Part shown: one piece after another, positions 1-11,527 of the stretch
How positions within the stretch are numbered: the first letter of the stretch is position 1
How the letters are laid out: each line of letters opens with the position of its first letter
DNA from: Cordia subcordata
Taxonomy: Eukaryota; Streptophyta; Magnoliopsida; Boraginales; Cordiaceae
Assembly: GCA_028554755.1 (NCBI GenBank)
Contig: JAPTOF010000005.1
Location: 18,264,001 to 18,328,000, forward strand
Length of the DNA: 64,000 nt
Direction: 5' to 3'
The notes under the pieces: generated by a model
What the model saw: the letters and a program-made list of their open reading frames with translations, nothing else
Databases searched by the model: none
What the model was told of the DNA's origin: nothing
Position numbers and translations under genes: made by a program

Positions 1-1249
1 AATAACCAATTTTTGTTTGTTTGAGTTGCAACAACCAATTAACAATGGATAAACAAGAAGTCAAAACCAAGAATTGTGGCTCATGAATACATACATCATG
101 TACTAAGCACTAGTAATATTATATAAGATGGGGGGCAAAATGGGTAAATTTTAGAGAACATTAACGGCCGAAGATTCGGACCTTTCATAGGCGTGACATT
201 GTGAGCAAAAACAAATGGAAAGCAAACTATGAACAACTTGTATTTTCTTCAATCTCATACAAACATTTTTTTTCCCTTTTAAATAACGAAAAGCTCATCT
301 TAAATACGTTCGTATTAATTTCAGCCAAGAACTATCTTATATTACATTGGCATGTCTCAGACTCATACTCCAAGTTAGGTCTTTTTTCAACTTATATGTG
401 TTTTTAATGACAACAAGTCAATATTGAAACGTTTATCTAATCTTGGAGCATTTTGTGGATCCTCGATGAACAATCCAACAGATCTTGACCCTTTGATTTG
501 GACCAACGAATTGTCCTCCCACAAGTACACGTGCTGCCCCATTTAATTTGCTTCATTTTTTCTCTCTCATATTTGCTTCCATGCATGGAATTCTCCTCCA
601 ACTATAACACAAAAACAATGAAGTAACAACAAGAGAGAGAAAGTATATATGCATATGTACACATATATATAGAGAGAGAGAGGGATTAGTCTTTGGTTTC
701 TGTTTCACTTCTTTATGTTTATAGCCTTGCTTCATGGCCACCATCATTTTAGCTTTGCTAAACCAATATCTATTCAAGCTTTGAACATTCTTTTTCAATG
801 CCCTTTTCTTAGCTCTTTACGAGATTTAATCACTTTTGGTAGCATTAAAGAGAGGTGTGTAATGTGAAGAGAGATTTTTTACACTGCTGTGTGGAATTTA
901 AAGGGTCTGCTTCTTCTGTTATAGGTCTCTGATCTTTTTTACTTCCCCCAAGAGTTGTCACATCTGATCAGTTTTGATCCTCTTTGAATCAACTGCTTTT
1001 TGGGCAGATTTAAGCTTTTTGTCGACTTGGTTTTCATTCTTGACCAGAAAAAACAGAACTTGGATCTCTTTCTTTTGATCTGGTTTGATTTGTGTCCATA
1101 AATTGCTCAACCAATTGAAAGTTTGGCTAGTGCTAAACCAAGAAATGCAGCATTTTTGCATTGCTTGAGCTCACAAGTGCTTATTGATCTTGTGTTTAAT
1201 ATTGGGGTGTGTTTATCTTTGCTTATAGTTTAGTCAATCAAAGCAATCA
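1..1249 (+). promoter_or_regulatory. Upstream region and probable 5' UTR of the C2H2 zinc-finger gene
   Basis: No coding sequence is evident here. A perfect G-box core (CACGTG, 528-533) lies about 720 bp before the start codon. A TATA-like run followed by an AG microsatellite lies at about 663-683. From there to the ATG at 1250 the sequence is T-rich and could be a long leader. Promoter and leader boundaries are inferred; only the motifs are seen. Confidence 0.35.
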
Positions 1250-2914
1250 ATGGAAGAAGATAGAGGATTGTTGAAGTTTGTTTGCAAGTTGTGCAACAAG
1301 AAGTACCCATGTGGGAAGTCATTAGGGGGCCACATGAGGTCTCATGTAATAGCAAATTTAGCTGAATCAGAGGAAAAATTTGAGCCAACCATGAAAAAGG
1401 TGTCAACTTTGATGATTAATAGTGGGGGGAAATTTCCCAAGAAAGAATCAAAAGTTGTCGAATCTTATGGCCTCAGAGAGAACCCAAAGAAGACATGGAG
1501 GGCTGTTGATTCAGAGTTCCCTTTGCCACAAGAGAAGGTTTGCAAGCAATGTGGGAAAGTTTTTCAATCCTTAAAAGCACTTTGTGGTCACATGGCTTGC
1601 CATTCAGAGAAGGAGAGAGGTGCAAAAGATGATCATTCATGGACCAGTGAGAATCAGAAGCTGATTTTGGATAGCCAATCGGATACAGAAGCTGAGGACA
1701 GAAATCTCAGGAGCAAATCGAAGGCTAATAACAAGAGGTACAAGAGAATTGTGATTAAATCTTCCTCTTTTTCTTTGGCTAATAATGGTTCATCATCTGT
1801 TTCTGAAATTGATGAGCAAGAGCAAGAGGAGGTTGCTATATCTTTAATGATGTTGTCTAAGGATTCTGGTAACAGGGGTGGTGTGAATTCAGTTGTGGAG
1901 TCATCTGATAACAATTCAGTTGTGTTGGAATCTAAATCATCTTCTATTGAGATGAGAATTGGTAGAAGGGATGGTATGAATTGTGGTTATGAACTAGATG
2001 AGACTCCTGAGAAGAAGAAAATAGGAGCTAGGAAGTTCAATTCTAGTGTCTTGGATGCTGAGATTGTTCAGCAAGAGGACTCTGATTCTGGGTATTTCTT
2101 GGGCGAGGCCTCGAAGGGTGAATCGTATGTTTCTATCGATAGGTTTCGCACAGATGCTGCTTTCTGGGAATGTGAAAAGGCTAAAGCTAGTGTTGGGAGT
2201 AAACTAGAAGAATCTGGTGCTGGAACGAAGAAAGGATCAAAAAGTAAAGGTTATAAAGTAGAGTTGAGAAATGAGTTAGCCAAGGAAAATGGACTTACCA
2301 ATGGTGGAATAGCCAGAAATTCGGTCAAGTATGAATCAAAGAAAAGAACTAATGCTTGTTTTGATGATGATACTGAGTTGGTGGCTGAATCATGTAAGAG
2401 GATAAAGTATGGTTCTTCAAATGCTGAAGTATCGGGCGACGCTTACAAGAGAAGCAGATATAAGTGCTTGAACTGTAAGAGAACTTTCAAGTCTTATCAG
2501 GCACTTGGGGGACATAGGCCATGCCACAAAAAAAGCAATGCCTGCTTGCAATCCAGGTATGACAGTGATGAGAACAGTTCAGATGCCGATAATGATACTG
2601 ATTGCAAACCTTTCGGTAAGCTTGCACAGTCTTTCAGTAAGCAGAAATCTAGCGCAAAAGATGTGGCTTCGAAATCTGAGAAGAAAATTAAGTCCAAGAA
2701 GCATAAAGGGCATGTGTGCCCATTCTGCCACAGGGTTTTTAAGTCCGGCCAAGCTCTTGGTGGCCACAAGAGATCACATTTTCTTGGTGGTAACGGAGAA
2801 AATAGCAATCAATCTCCCATCATCAAGTCACAGATCCAGGACTTATTTGATCTCAATCTCCCTGCTCCGGTGGAGGACGAGGATGATGAGCACGTACAGT
2901 TAGCCTCATGGTAA
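1250..2914 (+). CDS. C2H2 zinc-finger transcription factor with EAR motif (ZAT1/4/9-like)
   Basis: A 554-residue nuclear DNA-binding protein encoded in one uninterrupted exon. Four C2H2 fingers are visible, with metal ligands C12/C15/H28/H32, C98/C101/H114/H118, C406/C409/H422/H426 and C490/C493/H506/H510. The last two carry the plant-specific QALGGH core. The first has KSLGGH and the second KALCGH, so those two diverge from the consensus. Fingers 1-2 and 3-4 are separated by about 290 residues of Ser/Lys/Glu-rich, probably disordered sequence containing basic stretches. A DLNLP EAR-type motif at 534-538 is followed by an acidic tail; in this family EAR motifs recruit TOPLESS-type co-repressors, so a repressor role is inferred. 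The ATG at 1250 is chosen because the first finger begins about ten residues later. Close relatives are the ZAT proteins, but the exact orthologue is not assigned. Confidence 0.93.
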   Translation: MEEDRGLLKFVCKLCNKKYPCGKSLGGHMRSHVIANLAESEEKFEPTMKKVSTLMINSGGKFPKKESKVVESYGLRENPKKTWRAVDSEFPLPQEKVCKQCGKVFQSLKALCGHMACHSEKERGAKDDHSWTSENQKLILDSQSDTEAEDRNLRSKSKANNKRYKRIVIKSSSFSLANNGSSSVSEIDEQEQEEVAISLMMLSKDSGNRGGVNSVVESSDNNSVVLESKSSSIEMRIGRRDGMNCGYELDETPEKKKIGARKFNSSVLDAEIVQQEDSDSGYFLGEASKGESYVSIDRFRTDAAFWECEKAKASVGSKLEESGAGTKKGSKSKGYKVELRNELAKENGLTNGGIARNSVKYESKKRTNACFDDDTELVAESCKRIKYGSSNAEVSGDAYKRSRYKCLNCKRTFKSYQALGGHRPCHKKSNACLQSRYDSDENSSDADNDTDCKPFGKLAQSFSKQKSSAKDVASKSEKKIKSKKHKGHVCPFCHRVFKSGQALGGHKRSHFLGGNGENSNQSPIIKSQIQDLFDLNLPAPVEDEDDEHVQLASW

Positions 2915-4180
2915 ACTGGAATAAGCAGAGTCCGGGACTCCTGTTAGGCCTAAATTGCCACAAACCCAATGATAAATTAGTCGAAACTATCTTCATTTAT
3001 GCTCTTTTTGCTGATATGGAGGAGAATGCAAGTGATGCAGGCAGATTAATCCTCATAGTCTATAGCAAGCCTAGCAGGTTTCTTTTCCTGCCATACCAGT
3101 TTTGTTCATGTCCCAAGAACATGCCTCTATTTCTTTGTTAGTTTCATCATTCAGTTTGTTTTTAAGAATTGACATAGTCATTGATTTTTTCAGTTCTTCA
3201 ATAAGCTAATTCATTTGTGATGAACTACAGATGAACTGAAATTCTTCTTAAAAACTTAGCTAGTTCATCTGTCATGCTACCCCTTCTCAACGCGAACGAA
3301 CTAGCTGGACTAGTACTGGACCTTGCTACCAACTTCCAGCCTTATGAATTGGTGTTATCGTCCTGCTAAGCTTGTGAATTTGAAGCCGTTTTGCGGTCAT
3401 GGGACTGTTCATAAGTATATTCTACTTTGGAGAGAGATGAAATGATTAGAAGAAATATCTGTTAAATTTCTAACAAGTTCTTGTTTTATTCTATGTTTTG
3501 TGTCCTAGCAGTATGAAGTCAACTTATGTTCTGTATAACATTGGAAAGACCATCCGGAATAGGTTGCTGCCTAGGTTAGTCTTTTATTGAAGTTTCTTCT
3601 GAATATTCAACTGAGAGAAATAGACTGCTGGGGTTGAACATGACTGCTTCTTTGTCAAGATCATCAATTTTTTCCTCTGTCAAAGTAACCCCTAGCCAGC
3701 TTGATGACTATTCCTTTTTTCCTTTTTTCTTTTATATATATTTGAAATAGAATCATCGTTATTGCAAGCGTGGAGTGAACATGAGGGAGTTTTCCATAGA
3801 AATGAGTAACGTTGTTAAATTCATATAATCGATGTCACTTAGTAGAATAAAATACTAAAGTTGGTGAGAATTGCATACCTGTGTGCAAGTCATCAAAGAA
3901 AGCTCTGGAAAAGTAAACTTTTCCCAGATTCCAAAAACAGTTGGTTGAAAAGATTATGATTAATCATTAGCAATACTTTTTGTCTAAAATTTGAGAAATT
4001 CATTGTGTGTAACCCCTTAAAAGGGTCTAACCAAGGAGCACACAGATGCCAAAGACACATACTTTACGCATTAGATATTTACCAAAACCAGTGGATCCTT
4101 GAGTAGATCTCATGTTAACCTCAAGGGTTGGTCCCTAAATAGAAAAATCAATGCTTGAACTTGAAAAGTTTTTGGTTTAG

Positions 4181-4652
4181 AAGGTGTTTGGTTTGACTTT
4201 TCTTCTGGTCAAATCTGCTTAAAACTTAATTTAAGTTAATTAAAGTATTTGTTTTAATTAAAAATATATTTTTTTAAGTGACTTTAAGTAAAAAATAAAA
4301 AGCTCTCCAACTCCAACTTTTGTTTTTTTATAGCTTTAAGCACTTTTAAAAAAAAAACAAGTTTGACCAAATCATTTACTATCTTATCCTTACCTTTTTT
4401 TTTTTTTACTAAAATATTTTTACTCTTTTATCTTATACTTACTTTTTTCAATTCTATTTTAATGTCATTAATAGTTATTTTAACCATATAACTTACTTTT
4501 CAATCTATTTTAATCAAATATGTAAATACTTATTTTTATAACTATAACTTTTATTCAAACACGTAAGTACATAAAGTTGACAATAAAAAAAAAATCACTT
4601 AAAGCCAAAAATACTTTAAGTAGCTTCTTTATAAGCCAATCCAAACACCCTT
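4181..4652. mobile_element. MITE-like element, hAT-type termini
   Basis: The left end AAGGTGTTTGGTTTG (4181-4195) is imperfectly inverted at the right end, ...CCAATCCAAACACCCTT, ending at 4652. The interior of about 470 bp is AT-rich with no coding potential. TTAG flanks both sides, but I do not see a clean 8-bp duplication. The GGTGTTTGG terminus recurs at other places in this window. Confidence 0.55.
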
Positions 4653-4985
4653 TTAGTAGGTCCGTAGAGCCATCGTTCCTTTTTGAATTGGACATCACGG
4701 GGCGACGATGGCTCGTCCAGCGTTTAATTCTTTAGAGAAACAAACAAATATAGGGCCGACTAATTATACTAAATTTATAGGTACCAATAAGTCAATATAA
4801 TTAGATGGCGCAGATAGTATTCACTTACATCATGCATGTTGCATGTTGCATGTTACGACGCAATAACTAGAAGTGCATTTCGTGTGGTGACGTGCCTTCC
4901 AACAAGGCGATTGTATAAGAAACTGCCCCCTTGCTTCAATTAACTCAAGTCAGCCGGCAAATCTGACAGTAAGCATATGGACCAA

Positions 4986-4986
4986 T

Positions 4987-5018
<32 letters not shown>

Positions 5019-5023
5019 TTCTT
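4986..5023. repeat. CTTT tetranucleotide microsatellite
   Basis: About nine TTTC units in a row, followed by further CT-rich sequence up to about 5047. Confidence 0.9.
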
Positions 5024-8000
5024 TCTTTTTTTTTTTTCTTCTTTTTCCTATAAGGCTATGCATAACTTCCATAACTAAGCAATAGCTTAAACTTTATAGT
5101 TGAGCTCAACTTCATTTTTAATTGAATATTGTCCAGAGCTGGAATCTGCTTATAAGTTAATATCTGCTAACATAAGTTTCTGACTCGACTGTTTGCTATC
5201 AAGTTGATCAGTTTGTTTCCTGGAAACTTCAAAACCAAACATATCAATAAGGTGAAGTCTACTACATCGACTTTTGGTTCACTAATGGTGGTAAAATTTC
5301 TTTTAGTTTCCAATCGAGGATATGGCCACAGTGATGGCATAGTAGTTACTTTGCGTGGTTAGTAAGTTGTGCTCAAAGCAAAAGCTTCTTTGATTTTAGT
5401 ACAATTAGCAATAGATAAATATAAAAGGTAGGTGTTAGCTTAGGAGTTGAGCACTTGAAGTGTAGATTGAAGATTTGTTCACATCTTAAATTTGAAAAAT
5501 TAATTTTTTTAGAGTCAGATTTGATCGACTAGTAAAATCCATTTCTCTAAAAAGGAAAGGGTCAATTTATGGTAAAAAAATTCATTCATTTCAGTTCCCT
5601 TAGGAACAGCCCTTTAAATTTCGAAGTTTTATTCATTTTATCATTTAATAACTCATAGTCAAATCTTGATAACTGATTATTTGCAACTTGACAATTTAAA
5701 ACAAAATTTTCAAGTAATTAAATATTATTTAACGGAATTTTAATGAGAGAAAGCAATAAAATTTGAAAATGGTCCTCGTTATTAATGTTGAAGCATCAAA
5801 TTAATAGATAATGGAAGTCTTTGAAAAGGGTCTTTGTTTAATAGAAGTTCTAAAAGGCTATGCATTTCTTGTACTTTGTTGCGTCTAAGTTGTATTGCAC
5901 TTCTAGATGTGTAAGTGCTTGGAACTTGCTACGGCTTTGATAGAGAAAACAAAGGGAAGGGGAAAAGGTGTCTTTTTGTTTTTCCTTTTCTTTTATATTA
6001 TTAACCTTTATAATGATTGTTGGTTTCGAGTTCATTTTTTTTATTGCTGGGCTTCGAGTTCAAATTAGTATTTAAGATAAGTAGTGAACTACGGCTGAAC
6101 CTCAAAAAAAAAAAAAAAAAAAAAAACCAACTATATGATGATTGCACCAAAATCAAGTAGCTTCAGTCTGCTCCAACACAAACATCACGAGGGAGGGGAC
6201 CCCTTTTGTGTTAAAGAAGTATCCAATTGTCTAATCCCCTAAAAGACCCTACATTTTGGACCATAATGAAAGTTTTTGAAAAAACTGTGGTGCTTTGACT
6301 AACAGGAAAGTTAATATCTCAAGTCTAAATTGTTAACATGTGATGTATTAGTGCTTTGAGTGAGGACATAAGATTTAGAGCTTGTATGGCTTTGTTTAGT
6401 TTGGGGCTTATAAGTATGTTTTTTAATGTTGGGGATTGTAAGCTCCAAAATAAGCAGAGCCAAACAAGTTGTTATTCGTGCTTTGAGTTCGATCAGTTAG
6501 TAAGTTTACGTAGCAGTTTGTTTCATTATGTACCATTTACTTGAACCATACTTCTTTAAAAATGTGTTGTGTATTCAATGTTTGACATTTCTAGTATGAG
6601 ATTAAGAAACTTCACAAGAGGACTGACTTAGTGAATGGATAAACACATCACTTTCTATTCATAAAATCATTTGGCACAACTAGTTGATCCTTCTATGTAC
6701 TCCGTCTAGGACTACTACGAAAAATATAGGAGCTTGTGTTGGGCTTGATCAATCCATCTGGGCCCATTGCTTTGACAAAAAGCCCACCGACAAGCAATTT
6801 GTGCTTGATAATTTTTCTCCTAATAAAAATTTCAGAAATAAAAACAGAAGAAATATTCCTAAACTACGATGCTTTTTCACAATAAACCACACCATGTTAG
6901 CATAATAATTGAACTTGATTAGGTCATGGTCTCAATGTCCTTGCTCTTCATCTTGCTCTAACCAAAAGGATAAGAGGCTTATAAAGTTGGTAAGTGGCCA
7001 AATTCAAAAGAAAAAGTATTGCACTCCATGCACAAAACTTTTGAAAGATAATAGACCCTGCAAATAACAAGTGGACGCAATCTCACGCTATGACCAAACA
7101 AACAAATTGTTTTCAATGTATTAGAAAGTATTAAACAAACAAACAAACACTTGATTAGATAATCAAATGCCCCATCACATGATCAAGGGAGAGTGAGATA
7201 GACAGCATTTATGTGAAAAAAAAAGATGGTGTGCCTCCTAACTCCTTGATCAGTTGGATTGCGTAGTGGGCCTAAAGATGGAAAAGAAAAGTCTTTGAGA
7301 TTGTTGATTCTTTTGGGCCAGTGATTGTGGCCCATCTGTCATCCTCCTTGCAGCATTAATGTTTCTGTGCGACCAACAAATTCTTAGTGAACAAAGTGGA
7401 AAGGAAACCGAAAAATATATGATTTGTTTTGTGACTCAATTGGCTCTGAACTTTTTTTTTTGGTTAGACTTGTTTTAAGATAGTTGTTAATTTTTTAAAT
7501 GAGAAATATTTATGTATTAATTGATTGATTAGATAAACTTAACTAGTTTTTGGATTTACTTTTCTCGCGCTTATTAAGTTTTAAAATGCTAATTGCCAGT
7601 GAATGTTACCAAAAGGTTTTCCAATTTTGAGGACCATAAAGCGTGAGGCACGTAATTCAATTCTCCAAACATAATGGTGGGTGGGTTTGTCTATGTGTAC
7701 GTGTGTGTGTATATACCATGTTGTTAATTCTTTTATGAGCCAAGTCCTTTATGAAACTAACAATTGAACTAATACTCTCCACATATTATACACACGAGAA
7801 AGGGTTCGATAAATGAAGTTTGGTTTGGAAGTCTTTCAAATGTTCATTAAAATATCGAGCTCCAATGCAGTATTGCATGTATCACTATTGCATGTAATAA
7901 TCATAACACGTGTCAAGAGAAAGTTTAGTCATTTCAAACCGCTAAACATTTTAAAAAAAGAAATCCAAAATATAAACACCAGTCCTTTTGGGGGTAAAGA

Positions 8001-9026
8001 TCCAAGGTGCAAAAAGATAGTCAATCGCCAATTCATGCAAGAGTATATTAATGATATATACAATTACGACAAAATCAAAAAGAAACTTCGCAGGAACCGT
8101 AAAAGCGAAACGGTTGAATGGTCATGGTCATGACACGTTTTCTTTTCTGAAAAAATTCATATGTTATTTCCCAAGTGTCATATGTGATATTAAATATTTT
8201 AAACACTATCTCAATGATATTTAAATAATTTAAAAATATCTGTGCCTCCACTGGGTAAAAGATGCAAGGCGCAAAAAGCTGGACTTGGCGAGTGACTTCA
8301 CGTATGAATGTGGACCGTGGTAAAGAAACACGATGGTGGTGCAGTAATAAAAAGGTGGCGTAGCCAACAAGTTAAAAAGTGTGAAAAGGTCACCAGAAAA
8401 AAGCCAAAAGTTAGTAAAAAAACAAAGATGTCGGCTGACTTGAAGCATCACATTTTTCCACGCAATCCACCCTGACATCACTCCCTGGCTGATATTATAA
8501 AAATGTCACGAACACATAAACCCGTCAACCACTAAGAATCAATATTGATTCTCGTACATTCCCCTGCCATCGGTCTGTTGCTACGTTACATTTAATTGAT
8601 TCACACGTAAATTTAGAGAAAAATTGATGTGAGACGTGACACTAAATGAACAAACTCAAACTTACACCGCACGCTCTACAAAAATTAAAAGGGAAATACA
8701 GAAAAGAATAACACGATATGTTACACTAAACTATTCGACCAGTCCTTAATATACATTAACAACATAGATCACCAAAGCTAAAATGATCTTCAAATTAATG
8801 TTATCGGATAATTTAGATGGACTAGGAGATCATAGTATGCTATATATATGTATTTAGTGATATATGTATCACCCAAATTAAATTCAAGAGAATAACGTTA
8901 AGCTAGTCTCACCTTGACTCCCCAGGGAAAAATATATGATAGCTAGCAAAAGACCTGGATGGCACAAAACGTATGTGATCACTTTGGTATATATCTCAAG
9001 TAAATGAAAAATGATTACACAAGTGA

Positions 9027-9154
9027 ACTTACATATATAGTTGGCTGCATAATGCTATCCTCCTCGTTTACCCTGTCCATAATGCTAAACTTACATATAT
9101 AGTCGGCTACATAACGCTACCCTAGCCTCCTCGTTTACCTGTCCATGAGGCTAA
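9027..9154. repeat. Tandem duplication of about 62-66 bp
   Basis: Copy 1 (9027-9088) and copy 2 (9089-9154) both start ACTTACATATATAGT and share GGCT.CATAA.GCTA, CCTCCTCGTTTACC and TGTCCAT. They differ by scattered substitutions and short indels. Confidence 0.85.
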
Positions 9155-11527
9155 TTAGCAATAATAGGTATTTATTTGATTTTGATAATTCTGCATGGAC
9201 CATGTGTAGCCTGTAAATAATTTAAAAAAAGGTTTAGTGGTGGTTAAGCCGACACATAGAAGATATAAAAATGAGTGATTTAAGGGTATCGAATATGAAG
9301 CATGAAAATGATGTGTCTCCAATTCAATGACGCATGCTGTGGTTGATGATCATGCTGATGAGATGGGTTATCTTATTATATAACTACATCTGCATGTTTT
9401 GCATGATACACGAGAGGTGTGCAGAAAAAAGTGCATCAAAGAGATTTTACTTTGGCAAGTTGGGTTTGATCATGTTGTCACCTCCGGATCCATGCTATAT
9501 AGTACACCATTTTCTTTTGATTCCTAGGGGTAAAAATGAAATTAAAGAGGGTATAACCATTTGGATTATCGATCAGATTTACAAAAATAAGAAAGAAATT
9601 TCATGTAATGTGAACATAATATGTGTCATACGTGAAAATGAAAAATGAGTTCGACTTTTCTCTAGATTTCCTTTAAATAAACCAGGGGTTCGTGTTTCAA
9701 GCTGTCGGTTTAATTTTGTAATTCTATCTCTTTGAATACTACAGTAAGGAGAAGTTCTGTGTGAATCTCCGGGGTATATGGCAAGAAAAAGCCTTGTATG
9801 ACGTGGTGAAAGTAGAAAGAAAGCATACTACTTTATGATCAGAAAGCAAAATAAAGAGTAAAAAGTGCACCAAAAAGTAAAGATCCACGAATCCATGATA
9901 AGAAAAGGTACTGAATCTCTAGAAGTTGTGGTGGTGAATGTAAATTTATTACCGACGCTAGGAGGAATTATTTTTTCGAATATTTATATAATTTTTTTAG
10001 TTTGAAAAACTAATTAATATTCAAAAAGAGAGATCAACTTCACTTGTGAAGGTATGTGATAAGAGCCCCACCACAAAAAGTCCCCAAGTTGCCTGTACGA
10101 ACACATCAAAATCATTTGACTAAATGTGCGCAATTCAACATCTTTCACGTACCATTTAGGTGGTCCTTTTGGCAAAGAAAACAATTTAGGTTTTGAAAAA
10201 GTCATTTCGGACAGGTAATTACAACTAACTTCACCCTTGATCAATTTCTTTCATTTTTATTTTGTACTAAAATGGAGCATTTGAAAATGATTTAAGACCC
10301 ATTAATATTAACAAATCCTTGATGTGACTTTCCAACACATCCTTTCTGATGAACAAGAACCATCAAAGTTAGCAATAAGAAAGCTATGGATTACAGACCT
10401 AATGATTTAATGGTATGCATTTCACCATAAGTGTGAGAAGTTTCTTTTTTTTTTTTAATCAATTTTTAATAGTTGTTGTGCAATTGATGTTAAACTTCTT
10501 TTAAATCAAAATTAAAAAAGAAAAGAAGAGAGCCTTAGCACTAAATGAATAATTAATATAGTGCAAACTTTAACAACTAATGAGATCTACATACATGTTC
10601 TTATTCGAGATACGGAACTTTAGAAAAGTAAGCATATTACTAGCAATCACATGCTGCTAATAAGTCCAAGTACTCCATACCAAGTCTCTATGGGCCATAT
10701 TATAACTCTCATGACTTCTGCTACTTGCTATATTATATCCTTAACCTACAATTGTTGACACTTAAAATTATAGAAACCCACTCACCAAGTTGGATTTGTT
10801 AAGCCAAAAAACAATAATACCACGTGTCACTCGAACATATAGCACTACTTCTTATGTAATAAAGTTTGTATTAAATGTTAATTCTATGATATCATAAAAA
10901 AATAAAATAAAATATTGCCCGAATAAAATACAACAATGCCAGAGCTGAAAAGGGTAGAAAGAACAAAAAACTCAAAACTTTGATCACCAGGCATGAATTG
11001 AGAGATCTCTCCAGGCACTGTGTGCAAATAGTGATCTACAACTTTTCACGGCATCAAGTATTCAAGTCCATCATCTACAAAGAAGTTTTTTTTTTCTGCC
11101 TATTCAAAAACTTAAATGATTTTGCCTGATATTATTCTTTTTCTTAGTGAGATTCCAATGGTTTCTATTCCTTCCAACAATTTAATTCCCCTCTTATACT
11201 TCCGATAAAACTTATATCAACCTGAGCAATCTGATCTAAAAAGGGTACTTCTGATTCTCAGTAAGAAAATGCAAAGAAGATATCATCACAGACAACCCGG
11301 CGATTGATTTTGGTCGCTACTAAAAGCCTGTTTTCTAGTATGTAAAGATATAATTTAGGAAATTCTACCTATGTTAAGTCTTTAATTCCCAGTATTGCCT
11401 GTCTCATACTGGAATAAAAGAAGAGGGTAGTGTTAGATAATCGACAACCAAAACACGATATGTTCAAGAAATGCAATTCAATCTTTCCCATTCAAGAATC
11501 AAGTCTATGTAAGAAAGAGAGAATTAC

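Larger units (their letters stand above)
2915..11527. other. 8.6-kb intergenic region without a supported gene
   Basis: The first few hundred bases are probably the 3' UTR of the zinc-finger gene. The rest is AT-rich spacer. It contains a MITE-like element (4181-4652), a CTTT microsatellite (about 4986-5023), a poly-A run (about 6102-6126), a partial direct repeat (about 7990-8015 and 8252-8278) and a 62-66-bp tandem duplication (9027-9154). Open frames such as 7813-8133 and 9334-9648 have no recognisable domain, and the second begins on GTG. Confidence 0.7.

Noticed and set aside
7813..8133. 106-residue open frame
   Set aside because: No domain, AT-rich codon use, and it overlaps one arm of a direct repeat.
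9334..9648. 104-residue open frame
   Set aside because: It starts on GTG and contains a random-looking hydrophobic and basic mix.
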